A program made the translations under genes and the position numbers. From assembly GCF_949628265.1 (NCBI RefSeq), contig NC_088789.1, positions 22,995,883 through 23,059,882 of the forward strand: DNA of 64,000 nucleotides, given 5' to 3'. Source of the stretch: Cloeon dipterum (Eukaryota; Arthropoda; Insecta; Ephemeroptera; Baetidae). A model generated the notes under the pieces. That model was given only the letters and a program-made list of their open reading frames with translations, was not told where the DNA came from and did not search any database. Positions 33,976 to 45,069 of this stretch are shown here, piece after piece; the first letter of the stretch is position 1, and the number at the start of each line of letters is the position of its first letter.

Positions 33976-34408
33976 GACCAGTTGCATGAACCCTTAGTTA
34001 TTGAAGCCGCCAACAGATGGCGCAACCACAGACTTTCTTAAAATTTTTGTTTTAAGGCACTTCCGCTGCGATTTCAGACTCAATCTAGCTACCGTGCATT
34101 CTTAATTAAATATCCTCTCATTTTACGTTGTGAAAACCAAAATCGGTTCAACCAATCGCCGTAGAATCGTGAAAAACTATTTTTTGCTTAAAAAAATCTT
34201 TTCCAACGTTTCTACGGCGAATGGCTGAACCGATTTTGGTTATCAGTACGTCAAAAAAAGCAAAAATAATTGAGAAATACATAATAGCTAGATTGAGTCT
34301 GAATCGCAGCGGAAATGTCTTAAAACCGCTTAAAACAAAATTTCTTAAGAAAGTCTGGTTGCACCATCTGTTGGCGGCTTTGAACACTAAGGGTTTATGC
34401 AACTGGTC
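33976..34408. mobile_element. 433-bp foldback MITE in the 5'-UTR intron of array gene 2
   Basis: The ends are inverted repeats (GACCAGTTGCATGAACCCTT at the left; AAGGGTTTATGCAACTGGTC at the right) and the arms pair almost to the centre (GCACTTCCGCTGCGATTTCA with its complement). AATT flanks both ends (33972-33975 and 34409-34412). A paralogous copy is at 39589-40021. Confidence 0.8.
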
Positions 34409-34447
34409 AATTCAGATTTGAAAAATGTACAAGGCGTGTAATTACCT

Positions 34448-34620
34448 GGAGTTCTCTGCATAATTTTTTTTTTAATCTTGTAAATACTTTACACAATTAT
34501 CCACGTGGTGCTTGGAGAACAGCGGCAATTGCGAACAACCTCTACCCAGACCTATGAGCGCATGCGCTGCTTCTGAGGGTAAAAAACACCCTCTGCTGCC
34601 TGGAAGATGGCAGCAGTGAT
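34448..34620 (-). promoter_or_regulatory. Promoter region of array gene 2
   Basis: E-box CACGTG at 34502-34507, a perfect NRF1-type palindrome GCGCATGCGC at 34558-34567 and the dyad GAGGGT...ACCCTC at about 34577-34594. Confidence 0.6.
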
Positions 34621-34906
34621 ATCGAGTCCTAAAAAACAGTTGACAGTAGAAGATTGCAATATAGCTGTTTCAGTATTTGTGCAGCCTGATGAATTTTACC
34701 CGTTTCCCCCGCCATTTTTATTAATAGCCGCGCAAGATTGAAAAATAAATTATTGATATTTGGGTTTTTCCCAAAATACTTCAATTTTTTTACATGTGTA
34801 GGCCAAGTCTTTTATGAAATTGACGTACGATGAAATATCTAACTAAAAAATTGCTTTTAAAAAACAACGAAATCTAAATTAGAGCTTAAATATATATAGC
34901 GACATT

Positions 34907-35165
34907 TCGTTCGTGCCGCGGAAAAAGTCCGATCTCGAACTTGAACTTGCCAACGGTACAATTGTCCGATCTCACTGTTGTTCATCATGGGTCTCAAATT
35001 GAAGCAGATGTCACGCTGATCACGTGACTGTGTTCAGAATCGAGTTTTGCCACAATAATGAGATCGGAAAATTTTACCGTTGGAAAGAAAAGTAGTCCGT
35101 CGGACTTTTGCTGGCAAGTTCGAGTGGCAAGTTCGAGATCGGACTTTTTTCCGCGGCACGAACGA
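34907..35165. mobile_element. 259-bp element with terminal inverted repeats, unit-I specific
   Basis: TCGTTCGTGCCGCGGAAAAA begins the left end and its near-exact reverse complement ends at 35165; the inverted repeats extend through AGTCCGATCTCGAACTTG. The paralogous site at about 40714-40735 (TAGCGACATTATTGTAAGTT) lacks it, so insertion postdates, or excision followed, the duplication. Confidence 0.8.
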
Positions 35166-35968
35166 TTTTAAGTTGAGTTTGGCTTTGATGATCAGTCTCA
35201 CGCTCTAATAAGACTTGCGATCGCGAAATTGGCCGTAAATTACGTTTTACGGAGTTGAAATTTATGCTGACTATATAGCCATAGAAAATTAAAACGTCAA
35301 TTCTTCCTTGTGACTATTGCAAGGGAAAATAGGGGCAACTAGTGGCCGAGGCGAGGGAGTGATGATGCTCGGTAGAGATCAGGAGTTCCGCCAGCTTGCG
35401 AAAGCCACCTTGATGGCTCGAGGGATGGATTTGACATCAATTGGGGTGTCACATGCCAGTTCAATGATAGGAAAATTACATTTTAAGGGCGTGAAAGACG
35501 TCAAAAGCCAACTTTAAATTAAACAGTGCTCGTTCAACGTTAATAACTGAAAAATAAATAAAAGCCAATTTTTTACATGTAATTGTACTTCTTGGTAGGA
35601 AGCCCTGGCCGCAGAGCGCTTTGCCTTTGGTTCTGCAGGCGCGTATTGGGGGCAGATCAGACCGATGCGTCACGACAAATAATATCGTTTATTTACAGAG
35701 GAAAATTACTAAAACAATTTTTTTAGAGTTTTCACAAATTTATATCACACACCATTTAAAAATACACATTATCAGAAATATATTCTATGTACCATAAAAA
35801 ATTTGAACAGAGTAGGCTATGCCATAAAGTCAAACTATTAGTTCACTCTTTTTCGCCATAAAATAGAAAATGCGCTCCTTTTAATGATCGATGAGAAAAG
35901 CGCACTTTGTACACTATATAGATCATGCATGGCAAACAAAGAGTTATCAAACTACCCATAACTGTCGA

Positions 35969-36883
35969 TTATTCAGTGTCTTTTTCCACTTCATATTCAG
36001 ATTCTGAAAAAAGCTCGGAAATTATACTATTGTAATTCAACCGACACAACTCAAGAGCCGACCGATCTGATAGCGAAAAAACTTTCAGGTCGTTGTTGAG
36101 AATTGTATAGTCCATGCAGTCCTCGTAGGAAAAATCTCCAAAGAAAATGTCCACTTTTAGTTCCTCCAAACAACACAGCGTGTGGCAGAGAAACTTAGCT
36201 TGTTCAAGAGTGATGGAGCAACAATTCATTTTCAGTGTTTTTAGTTTTTTCATGCTGCATACTGACTCGATGGTCTCTATATCCAGAATGTTCTTCACCT
36301 CATCCAAAGAAGACTCGTCTAAAGGTGACTCATCAAACGCGGACAGGCTCTCGATATTCGGGCAATGGGTGGAAACAAGTTGAACTACCTGTTTCATAAA
36401 ATATAATTTAGTCATTTTCTTATACATCAAATGGTAACCATATAAAATTTACCCTTGCAAACGCGTCCTCAATAATGTCTTTGGGGCAGAAGGACATCAA
36501 GCCGCCACAGTCTATTTCGATCGTTTCGCTATCCAGCACAGGCAGCAGCAAATCAAAGGCTTTGAAACGCTTTTGGAATTCACCAAGATCCCCTTCTTTA
36601 TTCTTGCACTTGGACATTGTCAAAGCATGCAGCACCTGTCGCTGCATCGGTTTCGCTGTTTATATATAGAAATTAATATTTAGTACACACAATATTAAGT
36701 TTGAAATCAGTTTGACTTACAAAGACAAATAAGGTCTTTCGTATAATGTACATCGTTGCGGGTGTAGTCTCCGATGTGTCCAACAATAGTGTCTAGCACG
36801 ATGTCGAAAAGCTTCTTTGGGTTGAAACATTTCTTCGTTGTGTCTTGCGTGAGTGTCTCTGATCGTACACCTTCTGACTCCAT
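35969..36883 (-). CDS. Array gene copy 3, uncharacterised LRR-like protein
   Basis: Coding exons 36883-36721, 36655-36453 and 36388-35969 (786 nt, 261 aa); the non-coding 5' exon ends at 37726 and intron 1 is 36894-37725. Exon 2 has one extra residue (LLPVLDSETIEI). Exon 3 reads VVQLVSTHCPNIESLSAFDE, MKKLKTLKMNCCSITLEQ, CCLEELKVDIFFGDFS and ends with an acidic SESEYEVEKDTE tail. It is closest to copies 5 and 6. Function unknown. Intron 1 contains the best hammerhead motif in the window, in sense. Confidence 0.8.
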
Positions 36884-37182
36884 CGTGAGGGAACTGTAAG
36901 ACAAAATAAATAGATTACGTTAGTGTAATATTTAGAAAGTAATTTCATAGAAATGAACATACATTTTTCATTTAAACAAGGCCCTCAAGCAATAATTAGC
37001 TCTAATCTAAACCAAATAAGGTTTTCTGTGTGTTCATAATTTTTCTGGAACTTTTGCAGGTATTTTAAAGCAAAGAAATACACACAGAGGCTATATATAT
37101 TTTAAAATTTAAGAAAGGTTTAATAATGCCTTTATTATGTGTGGAAAATTAATCTGGAAGGCTATATTTATGAGGAAAAATC

Positions 37183-37233
37183 AAATACTAGACAGCGGCT
37201 GTTTCGGCCCCACAGGCCTCATCAGCAGTTTAC
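37183..37233 (-). ncRNA. Hammerhead ribozyme motif (type I), copy 2, complete core; in the 5'-UTR intron of array gene 3
   Basis: Minus strand, 5' to 3': stem I strand ACTG (37229-37226); core CTGATGA (37225-37219); stem II GGCC (37218-37215), loop TGTGG, GGCC (37209-37206); core GAA (37205-37203); stem III ACAG (37202-37199), loop CCG, CTGT (37195-37192); C17 at 37191; stem I strand TAGT (37190-37187). Every core position fits the hammerhead consensus, all four stem III pairs are Watson-Crick, and cleavage is predicted between 37191 and 37190. Stems II and III are closed and stem I is open, which is type I. Such minimal type I ribozymes are known from Penelope-like elements and introns. Confidence 0.85.
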
Positions 37234-37726
37234 TCAAAAATGGATATTTTGTTTTGGAAGCAAAGTATTCTAATTTTTCATTTTTTCAGTGTTTACAAGA
37301 TGATCTATTGCGCTGAAAAGCTGCATGAATACTTGAAAGAGTATGAGGAGCTGTCAAAAGACAGAAACAAAACATTTCGTAATTTAAAGTGATCACTAAA
37401 GCAGATATTATTACATCATATAATACTATTTGCTTAAATTTGATCGCAAATTTAACTTCAATTAAATTAATAGAAAATCAAATTGCGGAGAAATTGTAAA
37501 AAAGATCCACACGACGTAGGCAAAATATTCACTTGCGAGACCAAAACATGCATCTATTATTTATGTTTGTCAAAGAGCGACTCACACTAAATTAAACATT
37601 TTGATCCGAATCGTTTCCGTTAAATTTCTTTTAAATAAGCCAACCTCTTTTCCGTGCGCTAACACTATGTTATAGCAAATTCAGAATTCAGCTTAAGAAA
37701 AATATTATATAGGACGTAATATTACC

Positions 37727-37930
37727 TGAAGTTCTGCATTAAATCTTCTAAACTTGTAATATTAACTTTGTATCGTCCACACGTGGTTTGGATAGCAGCT
37801 GGGTCGTGCGCGTCGTTCTCTCTATTAGTTGTGTGATGATATGAGAGAGGAAGGCGGTCAGAGGCGATTTTCAGAGATAAAAAACGTAAAGCGCAGGCGC
37901 AAAGGAGGGTGAACACCCTTCTATGAACAG
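37727..37930 (-). promoter_or_regulatory. Promoter region of array gene 3
   Basis: E-box CACGTG at 37780-37785, GCGCAGGCGC at 37891-37900 and GGGTGAACACCC at about 37907-37918, in the same order and spacing as for gene 1. Confidence 0.6.
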
Positions 37931-38625
37931 ATAGAATTTCCTAGACGCTTCTCGAATCCCAAAATCGGAGGAATATTTAGAAATTTTCTGATGCAACACC
38001 CTTCTATACATTTATTTATGCTTATTTTTATTTGCCGTATGATTAATTTGGTTCGAAATTCCAAATGAACTTATTGGAACGTTTCTACAAATGACTGAAT
38101 AGTAAATTACAAATTCAAATCATGTATGTTTAAGGAGTATATAGATTAATAAAATTCACTGATCTATTTGTTTTCAGTTTTCATCCTTTGTGCAATTTTA
38201 TTGAGCAAGTTAAATTGCATTTAATTGAAGACACCAGGTTGCTTTATAAATATAAACATATACTTATGGCTATAGCCATTTTAGAATGTTTTGTCATCAA
38301 ATGTTATCCCTCACTGTAATATATATTTTGGAAAATTTATCGTCATTTTGACATCGTTTTATTTAAAGACGAAAGTGCCTAAAAAATATTTTTAGAGTTC
38401 CACAATTTTTATCTCATATATTATCTATGAAAATACCAATATCAGAAATATATATAGAGGTTGTTAAAATATTTTAAACAGGCAACAGGCAATATGGAAT
38501 CGTCGGACAAAGTTTTTACTCATTTTATCTTTGAAATAGAAAAGATATATCCTCTGCAATTGGTAAAAATGCACTATTTTTAAAAACGAGGAAAAGAGCG
38601 AACTTTTCACACCAGATCAAAGCTA

Positions 38626-39530
38626 TCAATCTGTTTCCATGTCTGATTCTGAGCTAAGAGTTGACTCTTCTAAGGACCTTAGAAAATTCAATCGACGAAT
38701 CAACTTCAAATACGATCGAAGAGACGGTGTAAAAACTTTCAGGTGTGTGTTAATAATGATTGTATTTTCTATTAGGTCTTGTGCAGACACATTTCTGTAG
38801 GTAATGTCGACTTCTAGCTCCTCCAAAAAACAGAGAAACTTGATATGTCCAAAAAATATGGAGCAACAGTTGACTTTGAGTATTTTCAGCTTTTCCATGC
38901 TGCATATTGACTCGATTGTCTCCATATCCAGAATGTTTTTCTCCTCATCTTCAGCACACTCGTCTAAAGGTGACTCATCGACAGCGTAGGACAGGCTCTC
39001 GATGTTTGGGCAATGAGTGGAAACAAGTTGAACAACCTGTTTCATAAAATAATTTAGTCATTTTCTTATAAATAAAAAATGGTAAATAAGTATATAAAAA
39101 TTACCCTTGCAAACGTGTCCTTAATAATTTCTCGGGGGCAGAAGGACATCAAGCCACCACAGTCTATTTCAGTGGTTTCGCTATCCACAGGCAGCAGCAA
39201 CTCGAAGGCTTTGAAGCGCTTTTGGAATTCACCAAGATCTCCTTCTTTACTGTTGCACTTGGACCTTGTCAAAGCATGCAGCACCTGTCGCTGCATCGCT
39301 TTCGCTGTTTATATAGAAATTAATATTTAGTACACACAACATTAAGTTTGAAATCAGTTCGACTTACAAAGACAAAGAAGGTTTTTTGTATAATGTACAT
39401 CCTTGCGGGTGTAGTCTCCGATGTGTCCAACAATGGTGTCTAGCACGATGTCGAAAAGCTTCTTTGGGTTGAAAAATGTCTTCTTTGTGTCTTGTTTCAG
39501 TGTCTCTGATCGCATGCCTTCTGACTCCAT
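38626..39530 (-). CDS. Array gene copy 4, uncharacterised LRR-like protein
   Basis: Coding exons 39530-39368, 39304-39105 and 39036-38626 (774 nt, 257 aa). It pairs with copy 2. Exon 1 has drifted most (GMRSETLKQDTKKTFFNPKK; YTKNLLCL), exon 2 begins KAMQRQ rather than KPMQRQ, and exon 3 is almost unchanged. All splice sites and the reading frame are intact. The 5'-UTR intron carries the paralogous foldback MITE (39589-40021). Confidence 0.78.
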
Positions 39531-39588
39531 TGTGAGGGAGAGCTGTAAGACAAACTAAATAGTTTACGCGTTAGTTAGTGTAGTAATT

Positions 39589-40021
39589 GACCAGTTGCAT
39601 AAAGCTTAGTTATTGAAGCCGCACACAGATGGCGCAACCACAGACTTTCTTAAAAATTTTGTTTTCAGGCACTTCCGCTGCAATTTCAGACTCAATCTAG
39701 CTACCGTGCATTCTTAATTAAATATCCTCTCTTTTTACGTTCTGAAAACCAAAATCGGTTCAACCAATCGCCGTAGAAACGTGAAAAACTATTTTTTGCA
39801 ATAACAAAATCTTTTCCAACGTTTCTACGGCGAATGGCTGAACCAATTTTGGTAATCAGTACGTCAAAAAAAGCAAAAATAATTGAGAAATACATAATAG
39901 CTAGATTGAGTCTGAATCGCAGCGGAAATGTCTTAAAACCGCTTAAAACAAAATTTCTTAAGAAAGTCTGGTTGCACCATCTGTTGGCGGCTTTGAACAC
40001 TAAGATTTTATGCAACTGGTC
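39589..40021. mobile_element. Foldback MITE in the 5'-UTR intron of array gene 4
   Basis: Paralogue of 33976-34408 with the same ends and AATT flanks. It was duplicated with the unit rather than inserted independently. Its left arm (about 39655-39765) is the likely source of the inverted segment at 40539-40620. Confidence 0.8.
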
Positions 40022-40064
40022 AATTCAGATTTGAAAAATGTACAAGTCGTACATATAATTACCT

Positions 40065-40240
40065 GGAGTTCTCTGCATTAATTTTTTTTTAATCTTGTAA
40101 ATACTTTACGCAATTATCCACGTGGTGCTTGGAGAACAGCGGCTATGTGTGTCGCTATATAGTGCGAACAACCTCGACCCATACCTATCTAGAGCGCAGG
40201 CGCTGCTTCTGAGGGTAAAAAACACCCTCTGCTGCCTGGA
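40065..40240 (-). promoter_or_regulatory. Promoter region of array gene 4
   Basis: CACGTG at 40129-40134, GCGCAGGCGC at 40194-40203, and GAGGGT...ACCCTC at about 40212-40230. Confidence 0.6.
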
Positions 40241-40538
40241 AGATGGCAGCAGTGATACAGCGTCCTAAAAAACAGTTGACAGTAAAAGATTGCAATATAG
40301 CTGTTTCAGTATATGTGCAGCCTGATGAATTTTACCCGTTTGCCCCGCCATTTTTATTAATAGCCGCGCAGGATTGAAAAATAAATTAACGATTTTTGGG
40401 TTTTTCCCAAAATACTTCAATTTTTTTAAATGTGTTTAGGCCAAGTCTTTTATGAAATTGACGCGTACGATGAAATATATAACTAAAATAGTGCATTTAA
40501 AAAACAACGAAATCTAAATTAGAGCTTATATTTATATA

Positions 40539-40617
40539 TTCAACTGATTTTGGTTTTCAGAACGTAAAAAGAGAGGATATTTGATTAAGAATGCACGGTA
40601 GCTATAGATTGATTCTG

Positions 40618-40620
<3 letters not shown>
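40539..40620. repeat. Inverted templated insertion from the foldback MITE arm
   Basis: TTCAACTGATTTTGGTTTTC onwards is the reverse complement of about 39660-39755 with only a few differences, and is absent from the paralogous site at about 34885. It abuts a long TA microsatellite. Confidence 0.7.
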
Positions 40621-40707
<87 letters not shown>

Positions 40708-40713
40708 TATATA
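40621..40713. repeat. TA dinucleotide microsatellite, about 93 bp
   Basis: An uninterrupted (TA)n run to about 40700, then one register shift. The unit-I paralogue at about 34890 has only a short AAATATATATAG stretch. Confidence 0.95.
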
Positions 40714-41549
40714 GCGACATTATTGTAAGTTGAGTTTGGCTCTTATTGAACAGTCTCAATCTAATAAGACTCGCGATCGCGAAATTGGCCGTAAAAATTA
40801 CGTTTTACAGAGTTGAAATTTATGCTGACTAAAGCCATAGAAAATTAAAACGCCAATACTTCATGTGACTATGGCAAGGGAAAATAGGGGCAACTAGTGG
40901 CCGAGGCGAGGGAGTGATGATGCTCGGTAGAGATCAGGAGCTCCGCCAGCTTGCGAAAGCCACCTTGAAGGCTCGAGGGATGGATTTGACATCAATTGGG
41001 GTGTCACATGCCAGTTCAATGATAGGAAAATTACATTTTAAGGGCGTGAAAGACGTCAAAAGCCAACTTTAAATTAAACAGTGCTCGTTCAACGTTAATA
41101 ACTGAAAAATAAATAAAAGCCAATTTTTTACATGTAAATTGTACTTCTTGGTAGGAAGCCCTGCCCGCCGAGCGCTTTGCCTTGGTTCTGCAGGCGCGTA
41201 TTGGGGGCAGATCAGACCGATGCGTCACGACAAATAATATCGTTTATTTACAGAGGAAAATTACTAAAACAATTTTTTTAGAGTTTTCACATATTTATAT
41301 CACACACCATTTAAAAAAACACATAATCAGAAATATATTCTATGTACCATAAAAAATTTGAACAGAGGCTGTATGCCATAAAGTCAAACTATTAGTTCAC
41401 ACTCTTTTTCGCCATAAAATAGAAAAATGCGCTCCTTTTAATGATCGATGAGAAAAGCACACTTTGTACACTATATAGATCATGGCAAACAAAGAGTTAT
41501 CAAACTATCCATAACTGTCGATTATTCAGTGTCTGTTTCCACTTCATAT

Positions 41550-42432
41550 TCAGATTCTGAAAAAAGCTCGGAAATTATACTGTTGTAATTTCCGACACAA
41601 CTCAAGAGCCGACCGATCTGATAGCGAAAAAACTTTCAGGTTGTTGTTGAGAATTGTATAGTCCATGCTGTCCTCGTAGGAAAAATCTCCAAAGAAAATG
41701 TCCACTTTTAGTTCCTCCAAACAACACAGCGTGTGGCAGAGAAACTTAGCTTGTTCAAGAGTGATGGAGCAACAATTCATTTTCAGTGTTTTTAGTTTTT
41801 TCATGCTGCATATTGACTCGATGGTCTCCATATCCAGAATGTTCTTCACCTCATCCAAAGAACACTCGTCTAAAGGTGACTCATCAAACGCGGACAGGCT
41901 CTCGATATTCGGGCAATGGGTGGAAACAAGTTGAATAACCTTTTTCATAAAATATTATTTAGTCATTTTATTATAAATCAAATGGTAACCATATAAAATT
42001 TACCCTTGCAAACGCGTCCTCAATAATGTCTTGGGGGCAGAAGGACATCAAACCGCCACAGTCTATTTCGGTCGTTTCGCTATCCAGCACAGGCAGCAGC
42101 AAATCAAATGCTTTGAAACGCTTTTGGAATTCACCAAGATCCCCTTCTTTACTCTTGCACTTGGACATTGTCAAAGCATGCAGCACCTGTCGCTGCATCG
42201 GTTTTGCTGTTTATATAGAAATTAATATTTAGTACACACAATATTAAGTTTGAAATCAGTTTGACTTACAAAGACAAAGAAGATCATTCGTAAAATCTTC
42301 ATCCTTGCGGGTGTAGTCTCCGATGTGTCCAACAATGGTGTCTAGCACGATGTCGAAAAGCTTCTTTGGGTTGAAACATTTCTTCGTTGTGTCTTGTGTC
42401 AGTTTCTCTGATCGTACACCTTCTGACTCCAT
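41550..42432 (-). CDS. Array gene copy 5, C-terminus altered by a frameshift
   Basis: Coding exons 42432-42270, 42206-42004 and 41939-41550 (756 nt, 251 aa); the non-coding 5' exon ends at about 42862. It matches copies 3 and 6 until the last residues, where a 2-bp deletion near 41587-41592 changes the shared SIISELFSESEYEVE tail to CRKLQQYNFRAFFRI and a stop. The intron 2 acceptor is also unusual (AAAAAG instead of AAACAG). The protein may still be made without its acidic tail, or the gene may be decaying. Confidence 0.7.
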
Positions 42433-42862
42433 CGTGAGGGAACTGTAAGACAAAATAAATAGTTTCAGGACCTTCAACAGCAGTATTAGTTTATTGATTT
42501 TGAAAATTGATCATGATTTGGAGGTATTCTGATTCTAACTATTTATTTCATTGTCTAAAAGACGATTTTATAGCGTAGGAAAGCTGCATGAATACTTAGA
42601 ATAGGTGGAGGAGCCGTCAAAATCAAAGAACAAAGAAAAACACGAACTTTATTTCGTACTTAAAAGTGATTTTTTATATTATTTGATTTTTCGAAACGGA
42701 AATGGATCAGCATAATTATGACACGTGCAAGTTTCTAGATCTTTTATAATAATAAATTCGTAAAAATAATAAGTCAACCTCTTTTTGAGTGCGTGAACAC
42801 CATTTCATAGAATATATTATAGCAAATTCAATTTAAGGAAACTATACAGGGCGTGAAATTAC

Positions 42863-43060
42863 CTGGAGTTCTGCAATTCTTTACTAATCTTGCACGACTT
42901 TATATCCCACGTGGTTTGGAGAGAAGCTGCGTCACGCGTCTTTCTCGCTACTATGCCTGTGATGCTATGACGCTATGACCAAGGAGATTTTTTCAGAGAT
43001 AAGAAAAGTAAAGCGCAGGCGCAGCGGAGGGTAAACACCCTCCTTGCACGCGGTTAAGGT
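42863..43060 (-). promoter_or_regulatory. Promoter region of array gene 5
   Basis: CACGTG at 42908-42913, GCGCAGGCGC at 43013-43022, and the dyad GAGGGTAAACACCCTC just beyond. Confidence 0.6.
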
Positions 43061-45069
43061 TGCTAGCATCGAACAGATTGAATTTTCTAGATGTTTCTTA
43101 ATTTCAAAATCGGGATTTATCATCGGGTGTCGTGTTCAATTTTTCAAAATTTAGTGAATTTTCGAATTTCTATCAATTAAAACACGAAAAACCACTTCTA
43201 ACCTAGAATTTGACCTCAACTTGATGCAATGAAAGGTTGAAATGAGCCGAACAATTGATTTCTAGGTATTATAGATAAGAAAAAACTAATTAAATTAACA
43301 ATCATAATATAGTTTTATTTGTTCCACCTGTATATTAAAGTTACAGGACGTTGGCAACCGAATTATTCATAATAAGATATATATAAATTAACTGTCCATG
43401 ATGTGGTATTTGAACATTGACATCATTCCAGAAACTGCCAGAAATATCTTTTAATTTATCGGTCAGTGTCCACTTTGACACAAAACTGTCAAATTGAAGC
43501 TAAAACGAATCAATTAAACTATTCAGTAGAAAAAATATTGGAAATCGACTTACATGATAGTATTTTATAACGATTCAGAATTCACAGAATTTCAGGTTTT
43601 TATGATATAATTTTTTCTCTGGTGGCAAAAGTCAAAGAGACAGAAAGTGCAAGGCAACAATTATATTTAGGGAAATGTACAAACTTCGAACACCAGCTTT
43701 CACTCAAAAACACTGAAAGACCAGATAAACAGCTTTCTAGTCTTTTAATATCATGCAAATAATTAATTAATCAAATAGTCTGTTTGTTGAAGATCACAGG
43801 TTAATGCAACAATAGGATTCCATTAAGTTTTTGTATATTTATAAGCACATTTATTCGGATATAATTATTTATTTGGATAATTTTCCGCTATAACAGTGTG
43901 TTTTTGAGAAAACCGATTTTATTATTCAATCATGAACGCTGCTATGGTTACTGGAATTTATTTTTGATTTTGAGAAAGCTATTTTACTGGGTGTCACCTC
44001 GATTTCAACCGCTTACACGAGACTAGTAGAGTGGATGAATTCAAAAGTTTTGTTACAATTATATCAATCCAATGTTGTTTACAATTCAACAAAATTGAGC
44101 AAGATTGGATTAAAATATATAGAGGAGTGATTTCACCTTAGTATTTGAGTTGTAACAACCACAAAATTATTAGCTTTCGAAATAATATAATTTTTATAAT
44201 GCTTTTCATACACAGACAACAAATTGAATCACGGTGAAAAATATTGCTTTGCTCAAACACAATGGGTGTTAGGACGTGAATGCTTCACAACTGCAGATTT
44301 TAATGATTCTGTTTTCTAAAATTGTTCTTGAACAGCGAAAGTTTATTCAGAAATTAAATAAGCTATGCGAACAATTTAGAAAATTAAATTAATAGTTGAA
44401 TTATTTATTAAATTTTGTTCAAATATATTTTTATAGGGCATATAGTGCGTAATTTTCTGAAATAGATGATCCAGAATTTGTTTGAACGAATCAGAAACTG
44501 TCCAAATGAGTTCTCTATGACTTCGACAAATTTATTTTACACGTTTCTACGTCGATTGGCGCTGGGCCAATTTTTTGTTTTAGCAAATCAAAAGAGTAAA
44601 TTTTAAGTGAAGAATGCACAGTGGCAGCGATGAGTGTGCTAAAATCTAAAATAACCGCTGGCGCCATCTATTGGCTGCTTCAGACACTAAAGGCTTTTGC
44701 AACTGGTTAAATACGTTATAATTGATTATGTAGTAAAACTGGCGATAATCGTACAATTAACAAGAAAATTCATCTGTGATGAAACTAAATAATTCATTTG
44801 TTTCTGTAACCTTCCATCAATTTTATAAAAATCCATTGGATTTAAGCTGTATTCTGAAAGACGCTGTTCAAGAGCAATTTCGTACCAAATAAAATCAAGT
44901 TTTCCTGCATTCCATCCTGCTAAATAAGCACGAACCTCTCATAAACCTATACAAAAAATCAAATCGAAAACAAAATATCGGCATAGAAAAACTAAAAACG
45001 TGTCAAAAATAAAAAAATGCAATAAGAAAGATTAGCTCTGCGCCTCTGTACAGCCAAAGCAGAGCACTG
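43061..45069. other. Non-coding spacer, duplicated at about 49210-51186
   Basis: No reading frame or RNA gene was recognised. Near 44535-44710 lies a half-copy related to the GACCAGTTGCA foldback MITE (GCAACTGGTTAAAT end), duplicated at about 50696-50828. Confidence 0.6.

Larger units (their letters stand above)
31303..36893. repeat. Segmental duplication unit I (array copies 2 and 3)
   Basis: This segment aligns almost base for base with 36894-42475: intron and promoter of copy 1 with those of copy 3, copy 2 with copy 4, and copy 3 with copy 5. Differences include a 259-bp element at 34907-35165 found only here. Confidence 0.85.
36894..42475. repeat. Segmental duplication unit II (array copies 4 and 5)
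   Basis: Paralogue of 31303-36893. Unit-specific changes are a templated inverted insertion plus an expanded TA microsatellite (40539-40713), and a frameshifting deletion in copy 5. Confidence 0.85.

Noticed and set aside
34900-35165. GATCTCGAACTTG / CAAGTTCGAGATC as a tRNA box B
   Set aside because: These are the inverted-repeat ends of a transposable element and no cloverleaf can be formed.
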